The notes under the pieces: generated by a model
Database searches by the model: none
What the model was told of the DNA's origin: nothing
What the model saw: the letters and a program-made list of their open reading frames with translations, nothing else
In this document: one piece after another, positions 57,274-64,000 of the stretch
How positions within the stretch are numbered: the stretch's first letter is position 1
Layout of the letters: every line of letters starts with the position of its first letter
Assembly: GCF_002954245.1 (NCBI RefSeq)
Contig: NZ_PPTG01000048.1
Span: 434,001-498,000 of the forward strand
Reading direction: 5' to 3'
Length of the DNA stretch: 64,000 nt
From: Cryobacterium aureum
GTDB lineage: Bacteria > Actinomycetota > Actinomycetes > Actinomycetales > Microbacteriaceae
Position numbers and translations under genes: made by a program

Positions 57274-57984
57274 ATGACAACGGCTCGAACAGTGCTCGTC
57301 ACCGGCGGCAACCGCGGCATCGGATTTGCCATCGCGGAAGAATTCCTCGCCCAGGGACACCGCGTCGCTGTGACGTCGCGGTCCGGTCACGGGCCGGCCG
57401 GCAGCCTCACCGTGCGTGCTGACGTGACGGATGCCGCGTCGATCGATGCCGCGTACACCCAGATCGAGGCGACCTACGGCCCGGTCGAGGTCGTAGTCGC
57501 CAATGCCGGTATCACCCGTGACACCCTGCTCATGCGCATGTCAGAGGATGATTTCACCTCGGTCATCGATACCAACCTCAGTGGGGCGTTCCGCGTCGTC
57601 AAGCGCGCCAGCAAGGGCATGCTCAAGGCTCGTTTCGGCCGTATCGTGCTCATCTCCAGCGTCGTCGGGCTCTACGGCTCCGCCGGGCAGGTGAACTACT
57701 CGGCATCGAAGAGCGGCCTGATCGGCCTGGCCCGCTCGGTCACCCGTGAGCTCGGTGCCCGCGGGATCACCGCGAACGTCGTTGCTCCCGGTTTCATCGA
57801 AACCGACATGACCGCAGCCCTGCCCGAAGCGCAGCAGGCGGATTACAAGCGCAATATTCCGGCCGGCCGTTTTGCCACTCCGTTAGAGGTCGCCCGCGTG
57901 GTCGCCTGGCTCGCCAGCGACGACGCCGCATACATTTCGGGTGCCGTCATTCCGGTCGATGGCGGCCTGGGAATGGGCCACTAA
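57274..57984 (+). CDS. fabG: 3-oxoacyl-ACP reductase, SDR family (FabG-like)
   Basis: 236 residues. The NADP loop G-G-N-R-G-I-G is at 11-17, N-A-G-I-T-R-D at ~79-85, the catalytic Ser in L-I-S-S-V-V-G, and Y-S-A-S-K holds Tyr and Lys; A-P-G-F-I-E-T-D-M follows. This fits the FabG-type reductase of fatty-acid elongation, although short-chain reductases are hard to tell apart. It stands alone, divergent from the DUF3099 operon and convergent with serB. Confidence 0.88.
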   Translation: MTTARTVLVTGGNRGIGFAIAEEFLAQGHRVAVTSRSGHGPAGSLTVRADVTDAASIDAAYTQIEATYGPVEVVVANAGITRDTLLMRMSEDDFTSVIDTNLSGAFRVVKRASKGMLKARFGRIVLISSVVGLYGSAGQVNYSASKSGLIGLARSVTRELGARGITANVVAPGFIETDMTAALPEAQQADYKRNIPAGRFATPLEVARVVAWLASDDAAYISGAVIPVDGGLGMGH

Positions 57985-58010
57985 GCCCACCCGAGCACGT
58001 ACGGGCGCCG

Positions 58011-58664
58011 TCAGCCGCGCAGACCGAGCAGCGGCAGAACCTGGCTGAGATTGCAGTTCTCGATCACGAGGTCCGCCTCGCGCTTCACCCGCGGCTTGGC
58101 GTTGAACGCGACGGCGAGTCCGGCGGCGTCCATCATGCGCAGGTCGTTCGCGCCGTCGCCGACGGCGATCGTCTGCGACAAAATGATGCGGCGCTGGTCG
58201 GCCCATTCGCGCAGGGCAACCGCTTTCGCCTCGGCGTCGATAATCGGGCCGAGCACGCGTCCGGTCAGGTAACCGCCGTGCACTTCGAGTCGGTTGGCCC
58301 GCCAATGGTCCAGACCCAGCTCAGCCGCGAGCGGGTCGAGCAGCTCGTGAAAACCGCCGGAGACAACGCCGACGACGCCCCCGCCGGCGTGAATGCCGGC
58401 GATCAGCTCGTGCACTCCCTCGGTCGGGCGGATGCGCCGCCCCACCTCGGCGAAAACGGTGTCGGGCAGTCCCGCCAGGGTCAAAACCCGTTCGCGCAGG
58501 CTGTCGGCGAAGTCGAGTTCGCCGCGCATCGCACGCTCGGTGACGTCGGCGACAAGATCGCGTGAGCCAGCAGCATCAGCCAACAACTCGATCACTTCGT
58601 CCTGGATCAGGGTGGAGTCGGCGTCGAGTACGACCAGAAAAGTTGGAGCAGAAGCGAGGATCAC
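58011..58664 (-). CDS. serB: Phosphoserine phosphatase
   Basis: A 217-residue HAD-superfamily enzyme, last step of serine synthesis. Motif I D-A-D-S-T holds Asp14 and Asp16, V-S-G-G-F motif II, and [10 protein letters not shown] motif IV. It lacks the ACT-like N-terminal part of longer SerB proteins. The GTG at 58664 overlaps the glgC stop (GTGA), so it is coupled to glgC, an unexpected metabolic partner. Confidence 0.92.
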   Translation of the reverse strand: MILASAPTFLVVLDADSTLIQDEVIELLADAAGSRDLVADVTERAMRGELDFADSLRERVLTLAGLPDTVFAEVGRRIRPTEGVHELIAGIHAGGGVVGVVSGGFHELLDPLAAELGLDHWRANRLEVHGGYLTGRVLGPIIDAEAKAVALREWADQRRIILSQTIAVGDGANDLRMMDAAGLAVAFNAKPRVKREADLVIENCNLSQVLPLLGLRG

Positions 58665-59905
58665 GGAGTAACGAGCACGCCCTTACCGACAACGGTGATG
58701 CCGGACTCGGTCACACTGAAGCCTCGTGCCAGGTCACGATCGCGATCGACACCGACTGTGGCACCGGCCTCGACGATGACTTCCTTGTCGAGGATGGCAC
58801 GCCGCACGATGGCTCCCGGCCGGATCTGCACCCGGTCGAACACGATCGAGTCCACGACCTCGCAGGCGGAACCGATCGAGGTCCACGGGCCCAGCACGCT
58901 GCGTTCGATGTGAGCACCGGAAATCACACAGCCCAGGGAAACGATCGAATCGATCATGGTCCCCAGGGCGCCGTGGGCGTCCCGCACGAACTTGGCCGGA
59001 GGCGAATTCAGCTGCATACTGAAGATCGGCCACTCGTGGTTGTACAGATTAAACACAGGTAACGCCGAGATGAGGTCCTGGTGCGCCTCAAAGAACGAAT
59101 CGATGGTTCCCACATCGCGCCAGTAGTACCGGTCGCGATCGGTGGAACCGGGCACCTCGTTGCGCTTCAGGTCGTACACGCCGGCATCGCCGCGTGAGAC
59201 GAAGTCGGGAATGATGTCGCCGCCCATATCGTGACTCGAATCGGTGCGCTCACCGTCGCGCAGTACCGCCTCGATCAGGGCGTCGGTGTTGAAGACGTAG
59301 TTGCCCATCGAGGCGAACACCTCGTGCGGCGCATCGGCGAGTCCGACGGCATCCTTGGGCTTTTCGCGAAAGTCGCTAATTAGATCCGGCGTGGCGGCAT
59401 CCACTTCGATGACGCCGAACTGGTCGGCCAGGCCGATCGGCTGACGAATCGCCGCAACCGTAGCTGCCAGTCCCGACGCGATGTGCGCGTCGATCATCTG
59501 GCTGAAATCCATGCGATACACGTGGTCGGCACCGACCACGACCACAATGTCGGGTTTTTCATCGTGAATGAGGTTCAGGCTCTGCAGAATGGCGTCGGCC
59601 GACCCGCTGAACCACCGTTTACCGAGGCGCTGCTGCGCCGGCACCGAGGCGATGTAGGAGTTCGACAAGCCACCAGATACATGCCAGGTCTGCGAGACGT
59701 GACGGTCCAGGCTGTGTGACTTGTACTGCGTCAGCACGACAACCTGGGTGACGCCAGAGTTGATGAGGTTAGAGAGGGCGAAATCAACCAGACGGTAATG
59801 CCCGCCGAAAGGGACCGCGGGCTTAGCCCGGTCCTCGGTCAGCGGCATCAGCCGTTTTCCCTCTCCACCGGCGAGCACGATTCCAAAGATCTTCTTGGCC
59901 TTCAT
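58661..59905 (-). CDS. glgC: Glucose-1-phosphate adenylyltransferase
   Basis: 414 residues; makes ADP-glucose for glycogen and maltosyl precursors. [10 protein letters not shown] opens the nucleotidyltransferase domain (~8-17), followed by K-P-A-V-P-F-G-G, and the C-terminal beta-helix has the usual hexapeptide-like pattern. The ATG at 59905 (M-K-A-K-K-I-F) is fixed by the leaderless -10 box; the frame is open 13 codons further, without support. Confidence 0.96.
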   Translation of the reverse strand: MKAKKIFGIVLAGGEGKRLMPLTEDRAKPAVPFGGHYRLVDFALSNLINSGVTQVVVLTQYKSHSLDRHVSQTWHVSGGLSNSYIASVPAQQRLGKRWFSGSADAILQSLNLIHDEKPDIVVVVGADHVYRMDFSQMIDAHIASGLAATVAAIRQPIGLADQFGVIEVDAATPDLISDFREKPKDAVGLADAPHEVFASMGNYVFNTDALIEAVLRDGERTDSSHDMGGDIIPDFVSRGDAGVYDLKRNEVPGSTDRDRYYWRDVGTIDSFFEAHQDLISALPVFNLYNHEWPIFSMQLNSPPAKFVRDAHGALGTMIDSIVSLGCVISGAHIERSVLGPWTSIGSACEVVDSIVFDRVQIRPGAIVRRAILDKEVIVEAGATVGVDRDRDLARGFSVTESGITVVGKGVLVTP

Positions 59906-59911
59906 GTGTAC

Positions 59912-59917
59912 AGAGTA
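59912..59917 (-). promoter_or_regulatory. -10 box of glgC (leaderless)
   Basis: TACTCT on the minus strand, six bases, then the ATG at 59905. Confidence 0.65.
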
Positions 59918-59972
59918 GGGCCTACCCGGCAATGCCACTTGCACCGTGGGTCTAGGTCGGGCCCGGCTGCGC

Positions 59973-59978
59973 TACCTT
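59973..59978 (+). promoter_or_regulatory. -10 box of glgA (leaderless)
   Basis: TACCTT, six bases, then the ATG at 59985. The divergent glgC -10 box is 55 bases away. Confidence 0.6.
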
Positions 59979-59984
59979 TGCTCC

Positions 59985-61166
59985 ATGCGAGTGGATCTGA
60001 TGACCAAGGAATACCCCCCCGAAATCTATGGGGGAGCTGGTGTGCATGTGACCGAACTGGTCCGTGCCCTTCGACACGATATCGAGGTGTCCGTACGGTG
60101 CTTCGGCGCGCCGCGCAGCGATCCCGACACCTTCGCATACGACGTTCCAGCACAATTATCTACCGCGAACGCGACGCTTGGCACCCTCGGCGTTGACCTG
60201 CAGATGGCGGAAGACGCCGCTGGCGCCGACCTGGTGCACTCCCACACCTGGTATGCGAATGCGGCCGGCCACCTCGCGAAAATGCTGCACGGCATGCCGC
60301 ACGTCGTTACCGCACACAGTCTCGAACCGCTGCGCCCGTGGAAGGCTGAGCAACTTGGCGGCGGCTACCGCGTGTCGAGCTGGATCGAGAAAACCGCCTT
60401 TGAAGCAGCGGATGCCGTCATCGCCGTCAGTGACGGCATGCGTCGCGACATCCTGCGCAGCTACCCGGCACTCGATGCGAGTCGGGTGCACACCGTGTAC
60501 AACGGCATCGATCTCGAGCGCTGGAAGCCGACGCGAGACGAAGATTTTGTGCAGAGCCTCGGAATCGATCCTGACCGGCCATCCGTTGTCTTCGTCGGTC
60601 GCATCACCCGGCAGAAGGGCCTGCCCTACCTGTTGCGCGCCGCCGCGTTGCTGCCGCCCGAGGTGCAGCTCGTGCTGTGCGCCGGTGCACCCGACACCCC
60701 AGGAATCCTGGCTGAAGTGACCGCGGGCGTCGAGGCGCTGCAACGCGAGCGTTCCGGAGTGGTCTGGATCAACCGGCTCCTCGCCCAGCCCGAGCTTGCT
60801 GCGGTGCTCACCCAAGGCACGGTTTTCGTCTGCCCGTCCATCTACGAACCACTCGGAATCGTCAACCTCGAGGCAATGGCTTGTGGGCTCGCAGTCGTCG
60901 GTACCGCCACCGGCGGTATCCCCGAGGTTGTCGCCGACGGCCAGACCGGGCGTCTGGTACCGATCGAGCAACTCACCGACGGCACCGGCACCCCGCTGCA
61001 CCCCGATCAGTTCGTCGCCGACCTGGCTCGCACACTCACCGAGGTCGTGAGCGACCCGGCCCGCGCCGCCGAAATGGGCCGCGCCGGCCGACTGCGCGCC
61101 GAGCGGGAATTCGGCTGGAGCCAGATCGCCACCCGCACCCGGGAGATCTACGCGTCTCTGCTCTGA
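59985..61166 (+). CDS. glgA: GT4-type glycogen synthase / maltose-1-phosphate synthase
   Basis: 393 residues starting M-R-V-D-L-M-T-K-E-Y-P-P-E-I-Y-G-G-A-G-V-H, the ADP-glucose binding start of the actinobacterial GlgA/GlgM family. The C-terminal half has P-S-I-Y-E-P-L-G-I-V-N-L-E-A. In Mycobacterium the homologue next to glgC makes maltose-1-phosphate from ADP-glucose rather than glycogen directly, so that activity is possible here. A GTG 13 codons upstream (59946) is rejected because the -10 box falls between the two starts. Confidence 0.93.
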   Translation: MRVDLMTKEYPPEIYGGAGVHVTELVRALRHDIEVSVRCFGAPRSDPDTFAYDVPAQLSTANATLGTLGVDLQMAEDAAGADLVHSHTWYANAAGHLAKMLHGMPHVVTAHSLEPLRPWKAEQLGGGYRVSSWIEKTAFEAADAVIAVSDGMRRDILRSYPALDASRVHTVYNGIDLERWKPTRDEDFVQSLGIDPDRPSVVFVGRITRQKGLPYLLRAAALLPPEVQLVLCAGAPDTPGILAEVTAGVEALQRERSGVVWINRLLAQPELAAVLTQGTVFVCPSIYEPLGIVNLEAMACGLAVVGTATGGIPEVVADGQTGRLVPIEQLTDGTGTPLHPDQFVADLARTLTEVVSDPARAAEMGRAGRLRAEREFGWSQIATRTREIYASLL

Positions 61167-61180
61167 CGGGCGTGAGGGAA

Positions 61181-61209
61181 GCCGGGCACGCCGCCGGGGC
61201 TGGCCCGGC
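61181..61209 (+). terminator. Possible terminator after glgA
   Basis: GCCGGGC (61181-61187) pairs with GCCCGGC (61203-61209), followed by GTCTTTCC. Weak T content. Confidence 0.4.
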
Positions 61210-61234
61210 GTCTTTCCGCACCGGCCCCGCCCGA

Positions 61235-61240
61235 TAACAT
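61235..61240 (+). promoter_or_regulatory. -10 box of the orphan ABC ATPase gene (leaderless)
   Basis: TAACAT, six bases, then the ATG at 61247. Confidence 0.55.
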
Positions 61241-61246
61241 GGCTGT

Positions 61247-62029
61247 ATGGTCAACGTTCTGCATTTCACCGATGTCTCGGTCGTCCGGGGTGGCACCACC
61301 ATCCTCGACTCAGTGAATTGGAGCGTCGATGACGATCAACGGTGGGTCATCCTCGGCCCGAACGGCGCCGGTAAGACCACGTTGCTGCAGATCGCCGCCG
61401 CTTTCATGCACCCCTCGACCGGTCAGGCCGAGGTGCTCGATGAGACGCTCGGCGGAACGGATGTCTTCGAGCTGCGGCCCCGCATTGGGTTCGCCTCGAC
61501 CGCCATGGCCCGTAGGGTCCCGGTCAGCGAGAAGGTCCTTGACGTTGTCATGACGGCGGCCTATTCGGTCACCGGTCGTTGGAACGAAGAATACGAGGCC
61601 ATCGACGAACGGCGTGCCCAGCGCGTGCTGCAGGAATGGAACCTCGACCACCTTGCCGACCGTAAGTTCGGCACCCTCAGTGACGGCGAACAGAAGCGGG
61701 TGCAGATTGCCCGCTCAGTGATGATCGACCCGGAAATCCTCCTGCTCGACGAGCCCGCCGCGAGCCTCGACCTCGGCGCTCGAGAGTCGCTTTTGCAGCT
61801 GCTTGGCGGTTTCGCCCAGGAACCAAACTCTCCGGCCATCATCATGGTCACCCACCACGTCGAAGAGATTCCGCTCGGATTCACCCACGTGCTGCTGCTG
61901 TCAGGCGGCAAGGTCGTTTCCGCAGGGCCGATTGCTGAGGCGCTGACCGCCGAAGCGTTGACCGACACCTTCGGCCTCGCGGTCGAACTGTCCGAGACCG
62001 ACGGCCGCTACTCGGCGCGTGCGGTCTGA
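61247..62029 (+). CDS. ABC transporter ATP-binding protein, orphan
   Basis: A 260-residue single ATPase: Walker [10 protein letters not shown], signature L-S-D-G-E-Q-K-R-V (Asp in place of the first Gly), Walker [13 protein letters not shown]-loop T-H-H-V-E-E-I. No permease or binding protein adjoins it. The type resembles ModF/YlmA-like ATPases often encoded alone, so it may not serve transport. Confidence 0.9.
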   Translation: MVNVLHFTDVSVVRGGTTILDSVNWSVDDDQRWVILGPNGAGKTTLLQIAAAFMHPSTGQAEVLDETLGGTDVFELRPRIGFASTAMARRVPVSEKVLDVVMTAAYSVTGRWNEEYEAIDERRAQRVLQEWNLDHLADRKFGTLSDGEQKRVQIARSVMIDPEILLLDEPAASLDLGARESLLQLLGGFAQEPNSPAIIMVTHHVEEIPLGFTHVLLLSGGKVVSAGPIAEALTAEALTDTFGLAVELSETDGRYSARAV

Positions 62030-62072
62030 ACCCAGACTCCCCGAACGGCCGTCGATGGCGCGCTCTTTCTGC

Positions 62073-62078
62073 TAAAGT
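62073..62078 (+). promoter_or_regulatory. -10 box of rpmE2
   Basis: TAAAGT predicts a start near 62085 and a leader of about 110 nt. The leader begins with overlapping TGGCCA and GCTGG/CCAGC repeats that could fold. Confidence 0.45.
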
Positions 62079-62196
62079 AAATGGCTGGCCATCTGGCCAA
62101 CCAGCTTGTCGTTATCCCAGACGGCGGGGCCCAACAATTGAACAGCACTGTGACCAGTTACAAGTCTGTTCACCAGAAGTGCAAGAGGAAATCTTC

Positions 62197-62448
62197 ATGA
62201 AGTCTGACATTCACCCCGAGTACGCTGCCGTTGTGTTCCGCGACCTCGCCTCCGGCGCGACCTTCCTGACCCGTTCGACGGTCTCCAGCAAGAAGACCAT
62301 CGAATGGGAAGACGGAACCACGTACCCGGTCATCGACGTGGAAATCTCCTCCGAGTCGCACCCGTTCTACACGGGCAAGCAGCGCATCATGGACTCCGCC
62401 GGCCGCGTGGAGAAGTTCAACTCGCGTTACAAGGGCTTCGGCAAATAG
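62197..62448 (+). CDS. rpmE2: 50S ribosomal protein bL31, type B (zinc-free)
   Basis: 83 residues starting M-K-S-D-I-H-P-E-Y, with F-Y-T-G-K-Q-R and the C-terminal [10 protein letters not shown]. It has no cysteine, so it is the zinc-independent form that can replace the C-x-x-C form when zinc is short. AGAGGA precedes the ATG. No clear Zur box was seen. Confidence 0.96.
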   Translation: MKSDIHPEYAAVVFRDLASGATFLTRSTVSSKKTIEWEDGTTYPVIDVEISSESHPFYTGKQRIMDSAGRVEKFNSRYKGFGK

Positions 62449-62479
62449 CACCAGGTTTGTGAACGAAGTCTTCATCAAG

Positions 62480-62510
62480 AAAGGCGACCAGCTGCGGCTG
62501 GTCGCCTTTT
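62480..62510. terminator. Bidirectional terminator between rpmE2 and the exonuclease gene
   Basis: A perfect 13-bp stem AAAGGCGACCAGC (62480-62492) / GCTGGTCGCCTTT (62497-62509) with a TGCG loop and T bases on the plus side; A bases on the left allow use from the minus strand. Confidence 0.9.
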
Positions 62511-62535
62511 CTGTGTGTCCGTCAGCGGGGAGCGC

Positions 62536-63222
62536 TCAGCGCTTTGGCCAGGCGGTGTCCGCCAGAAATTCTGGGTCGCGACCGCGCCGCATGTACTCCT
62601 GAAAGCTTTCGGCCTGCTGGCGGTACCAGGTGACCTGCAACGCGTGCAGTTCGTCGAGAGTGGCCGGCAGAGCGCCTTCATGGGCCCGGTGAATGGCTTG
62701 GGCGACACGACCGGCGGCGATCGCGTCGGCCCCGGCATCATGGGCATCGTCCAGAGCGACACCATAGAACGCGCTCGTGACCTCGAGGGTGCGCTTGCCC
62801 TTGCGATACTTATCGACGGCCTTGTCGATAACCAGGGGGTCTACGACCGGACTGGGGGAGTCCAACGGGGCGATGCCGTAGCGCAGGGCCTCACGATCGA
62901 GCAGGGTGAGGTCGTAAGGAGCGTTGTAGGCCACGATGGGCAGGCCGTCGCTCAGGTGTCCGCGCAGGGCTGTGACGATCTCGGCTACGGCCTCGGCGGC
63001 GACCCGCCCGTGTTCCACGGCCCGCTCCGTCGTGATGCCGTGCACGTTGGTAGCTCCGATTGGAATGTCGATGCCCGGATCGACCAGCCAATCGATGCGC
63101 TCAACGGCCGTGCCGCTCGCGTCGAGAACGGCAACGGTGGCCGACACGATGCGGCAGGTTTCCACGTCGATGCCGGTGGTTTCAAGGTCGAATACGGCGA
63201 GGTGATCGCTCCAGGTGCTCAT
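62536..63222 (-). CDS. DnaQ-like 3'-5' exonuclease
   Basis: 228 residues of the DEDDh family: F-D-L-E-T-T-G (Exo I, residues ~11-17), Y-N-A-P-Y-D-L-T-L-L (Exo II) and H-D-A-G-A-D-A (Exo III). It is a stand-alone exonuclease resembling Pol III epsilon, and could act in proofreading (PolA here cannot) or RNA/DNA trimming. The ATG at 63222 is supported by a leaderless -10 box; 11 upstream codons are open but unsupported. Confidence 0.92.
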   Translation of the reverse strand: MSTWSDHLAVFDLETTGIDVETCRIVSATVAVLDASGTAVERIDWLVDPGIDIPIGATNVHGITTERAVEHGRVAAEAVAEIVTALRGHLSDGLPIVAYNAPYDLTLLDREALRYGIAPLDSPSPVVDPLVIDKAVDKYRKGKRTLEVTSAFYGVALDDAHDAGADAIAAGRVAQAIHRAHEGALPATLDELHALQVTWYRQQAESFQEYMRRGRDPEFLADTAWPKR

Positions 63223-63228
63223 ACTTCC

Positions 63229-63234
63229 ACCATA
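63229..63234 (-). promoter_or_regulatory. -10 box of the exonuclease gene (leaderless)
   Basis: TATGGT on the minus strand, six bases (GGAAGT), then the ATG at 63222. Confidence 0.55.
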
Positions 63235-63305
63235 GGGGCGACCACCGACAGCCATCCGCGCGGCCGGCCGGTGCTCTGACTCACAGCGAGGTCAGTCGTG
63301 TGAAA

Positions 63306-64000
63306 TCAGAGTTGTATACGCCGGTTGATGACGTTCTCGGCGCTCTCGTGCATGGTGCGATTGTTCGCGCGGGCATCCGCTCGCAGTCGCTTGAACGCTT
63401 CGTCCATATTCACCGTGCTGATCTGGGCGATGACGCCCTTGGCCTGTTCGATCAGAATGCGACTGTTCAGTGCCCGCTGCAACTGTTCATTGACGACGCC
63501 GTCTTCACGCACGGTGCGTTCCTGCAGAATGCTGATGGTTGCGACGTCGGCCATGGCCTGCCCGATCGCGGCGTCTTCGGGGGTGACATCACCGGTGGCT
63601 TCACGAAACAGGTTGAGCGCACCGATTGCCCGATCGCGCACGCGCATCGGGATGGCGTGCACCGAGCGAAAGCCCTGAGACAGTGCAGCGGCCACAAAAT
63701 CCGGGTAGGTCTTGTCGAATGCGGCGATGTCTCCGAGGGTGACGACCTTACCGGTGAGGTAGCAGTCCACACAGGGACCAGCCCCAGCCTGCTGTTGTAG
63801 AACCTCCACGAGGTAGCTCTCCTCGCTGGTGGAGGCGACGACCTGGAGTTCTCCGCTCGGGTCGGCCAGCAGCAGGCCGGCCGCAGTGGCGTCGAGCAAC
63901 TCGACGCACTCCTCGACCAGAGTATGCAGCACATCGAGAACGTCATATTTGCCCACCAGAGTGTCCGTCAATTTCACGAACGCGGCGCTCACCAGCGAGG
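63306..64000 (-). CDS. GAF and ANTAR domain protein, 5' end cut by the window edge
   Basis: The frame is open to base 64000. Visible are a GAF domain (~20-150 of the visible part, E-C-V-E-L-L-D-A-T-A-A-G-L-L-L-A-D near its start) and a C-terminal ANTAR RNA-binding domain with R-I-L-I-E-Q-A-K-G-V-I-A-Q and A-F-x-R-L-R-A-D-A-R-A-N-N-R. ANTAR proteins bind paired RNA hairpins and prevent termination, here presumably under GAF control. A GTG at 63992 could be a start, but relatives extend a few residues further. Confidence 0.9.
   Translation of the reverse strand, partial: SLVSAAFVKLTDTLVGKYDVLDVLHTLVEECVELLDATAAGLLLADPSGELQVVASTSEESYLVEVLQQQAGAGPCVDCYLTGKVVTLGDIAAFDKTYPDFVAAALSQGFRSVHAIPMRVRDRAIGALNLFREATGDVTPEDAAIGQAMADVATISILQERTVREDGVVNEQLQRALNSRILIEQAKGVIAQISTVNMDEAFKRLRADARANNRTMHESAENVINRRIQL

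Noticed and set aside
59946-59984. Upstream start for glgA
   Set aside because: The -10 box lies between this GTG and the ATG at 59985, and relatives begin with M-R-V-D-L.
62079-62196. Zur operator upstream of the zinc-free rpmE2
   Set aside because: The repeats present are GC-rich TGGCCA/GCTGG words and do not resemble the AT-rich Zur palindrome.

Overview
The window looks like a chromosomal segment of a high-GC actinobacterium, most likely a member of the Microbacteriaceae. The support is the gene set (WhiA, RbpA, OpcA, DUF3099, GlgC next to a GT4-type GlgA, a DUF222/HNH protein, proofreading-deficient PolA with a Tyr in the O-helix) and TANNNT promoters that often start transcription on the start codon itself. 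The genus is inference. No tRNA, rRNA, CRISPR array or classical IS element was seen.

Layout. 1-5.4 kb: a RecB-type nuclease/helicase cut by the left edge, a hotdog thioesterase, polA. 5.5-11.5 kb: a DUF885 metalloprotein, rpsA, and a large hybrid sensor protein whose phospho-transfer residues are degenerate. 11.5-25.5 kb: coaE, uvrB, a padR/ABC-exporter cassette on the minus strand, uvrA, uvrC, rapZ, whiA. 25.6-30.3 kb: sodA, gap-pgk-tpiA, secG, rbpA. 30.3-38.7 kb, minus strand: a pentose-phosphate operon transcribed tkt-tal-pgi-zwf-opcA-pgl, mostly with overlapping stop and start codons. 39-41.7 kb: ctaB and ctaA (heme O/A synthesis) with an unknown gene between them. 42-46.2 kb: sufB-sufD-Rieske ferredoxin-sufC-MIP18 factor (Fe-S assembly). 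45.8-49.6 kb, minus strand: a Pnkp/Hen1 RNA-repair operon in decay. 49.7-52.7 kb: gene remnants, a DUF222/HNH gene between 9-bp direct repeats, and a TetR regulator. 52.8-57.1 kb: an ABC-F ATPase, a GT4 glycosyltransferase, and the minus-strand DUF3099/zinc-protein/SURF1 operon. 57.2-64 kb: fabG-like reductase, glgC-serB against a divergent glgA, an orphan ABC ATPase, rpmE2, a DnaQ-like exonuclease and a GAF-ANTAR protein cut by the right edge.

How the genes work together. Most of the window is conserved housekeeping: excision repair (uvrABC, polA), lower glycolysis, the pentose phosphate pathway, Fe-S assembly, cytochrome-oxidase support (ctaA, ctaB, SURF1) and glycogen/maltosyl precursor synthesis. 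The accessory material is the padR/ABC cassette, the hybrid sensor, the Pnkp/Hen1 locus and the DUF222 region.

Main points of interest. (1) Thirteen genes share a TANNNT hexamer exactly six bases before ATG/GTG, on both strands; this fits leaderless transcription and settles several starts. (2) hen1 has an internal deletion with a frame change that removes its SAM-binding loop, and its partner pnkp has lost its native stop and now reads antisense through the next gene. (3) The hybrid kinase lacks its phospho-His and one of its two receiver Asp residues. (4) The DUF222/HNH gene is bracketed by a 9-bp direct repeat. (5) The octamer GCGGATGC is over-represented with a strand bias that does not follow gene direction.
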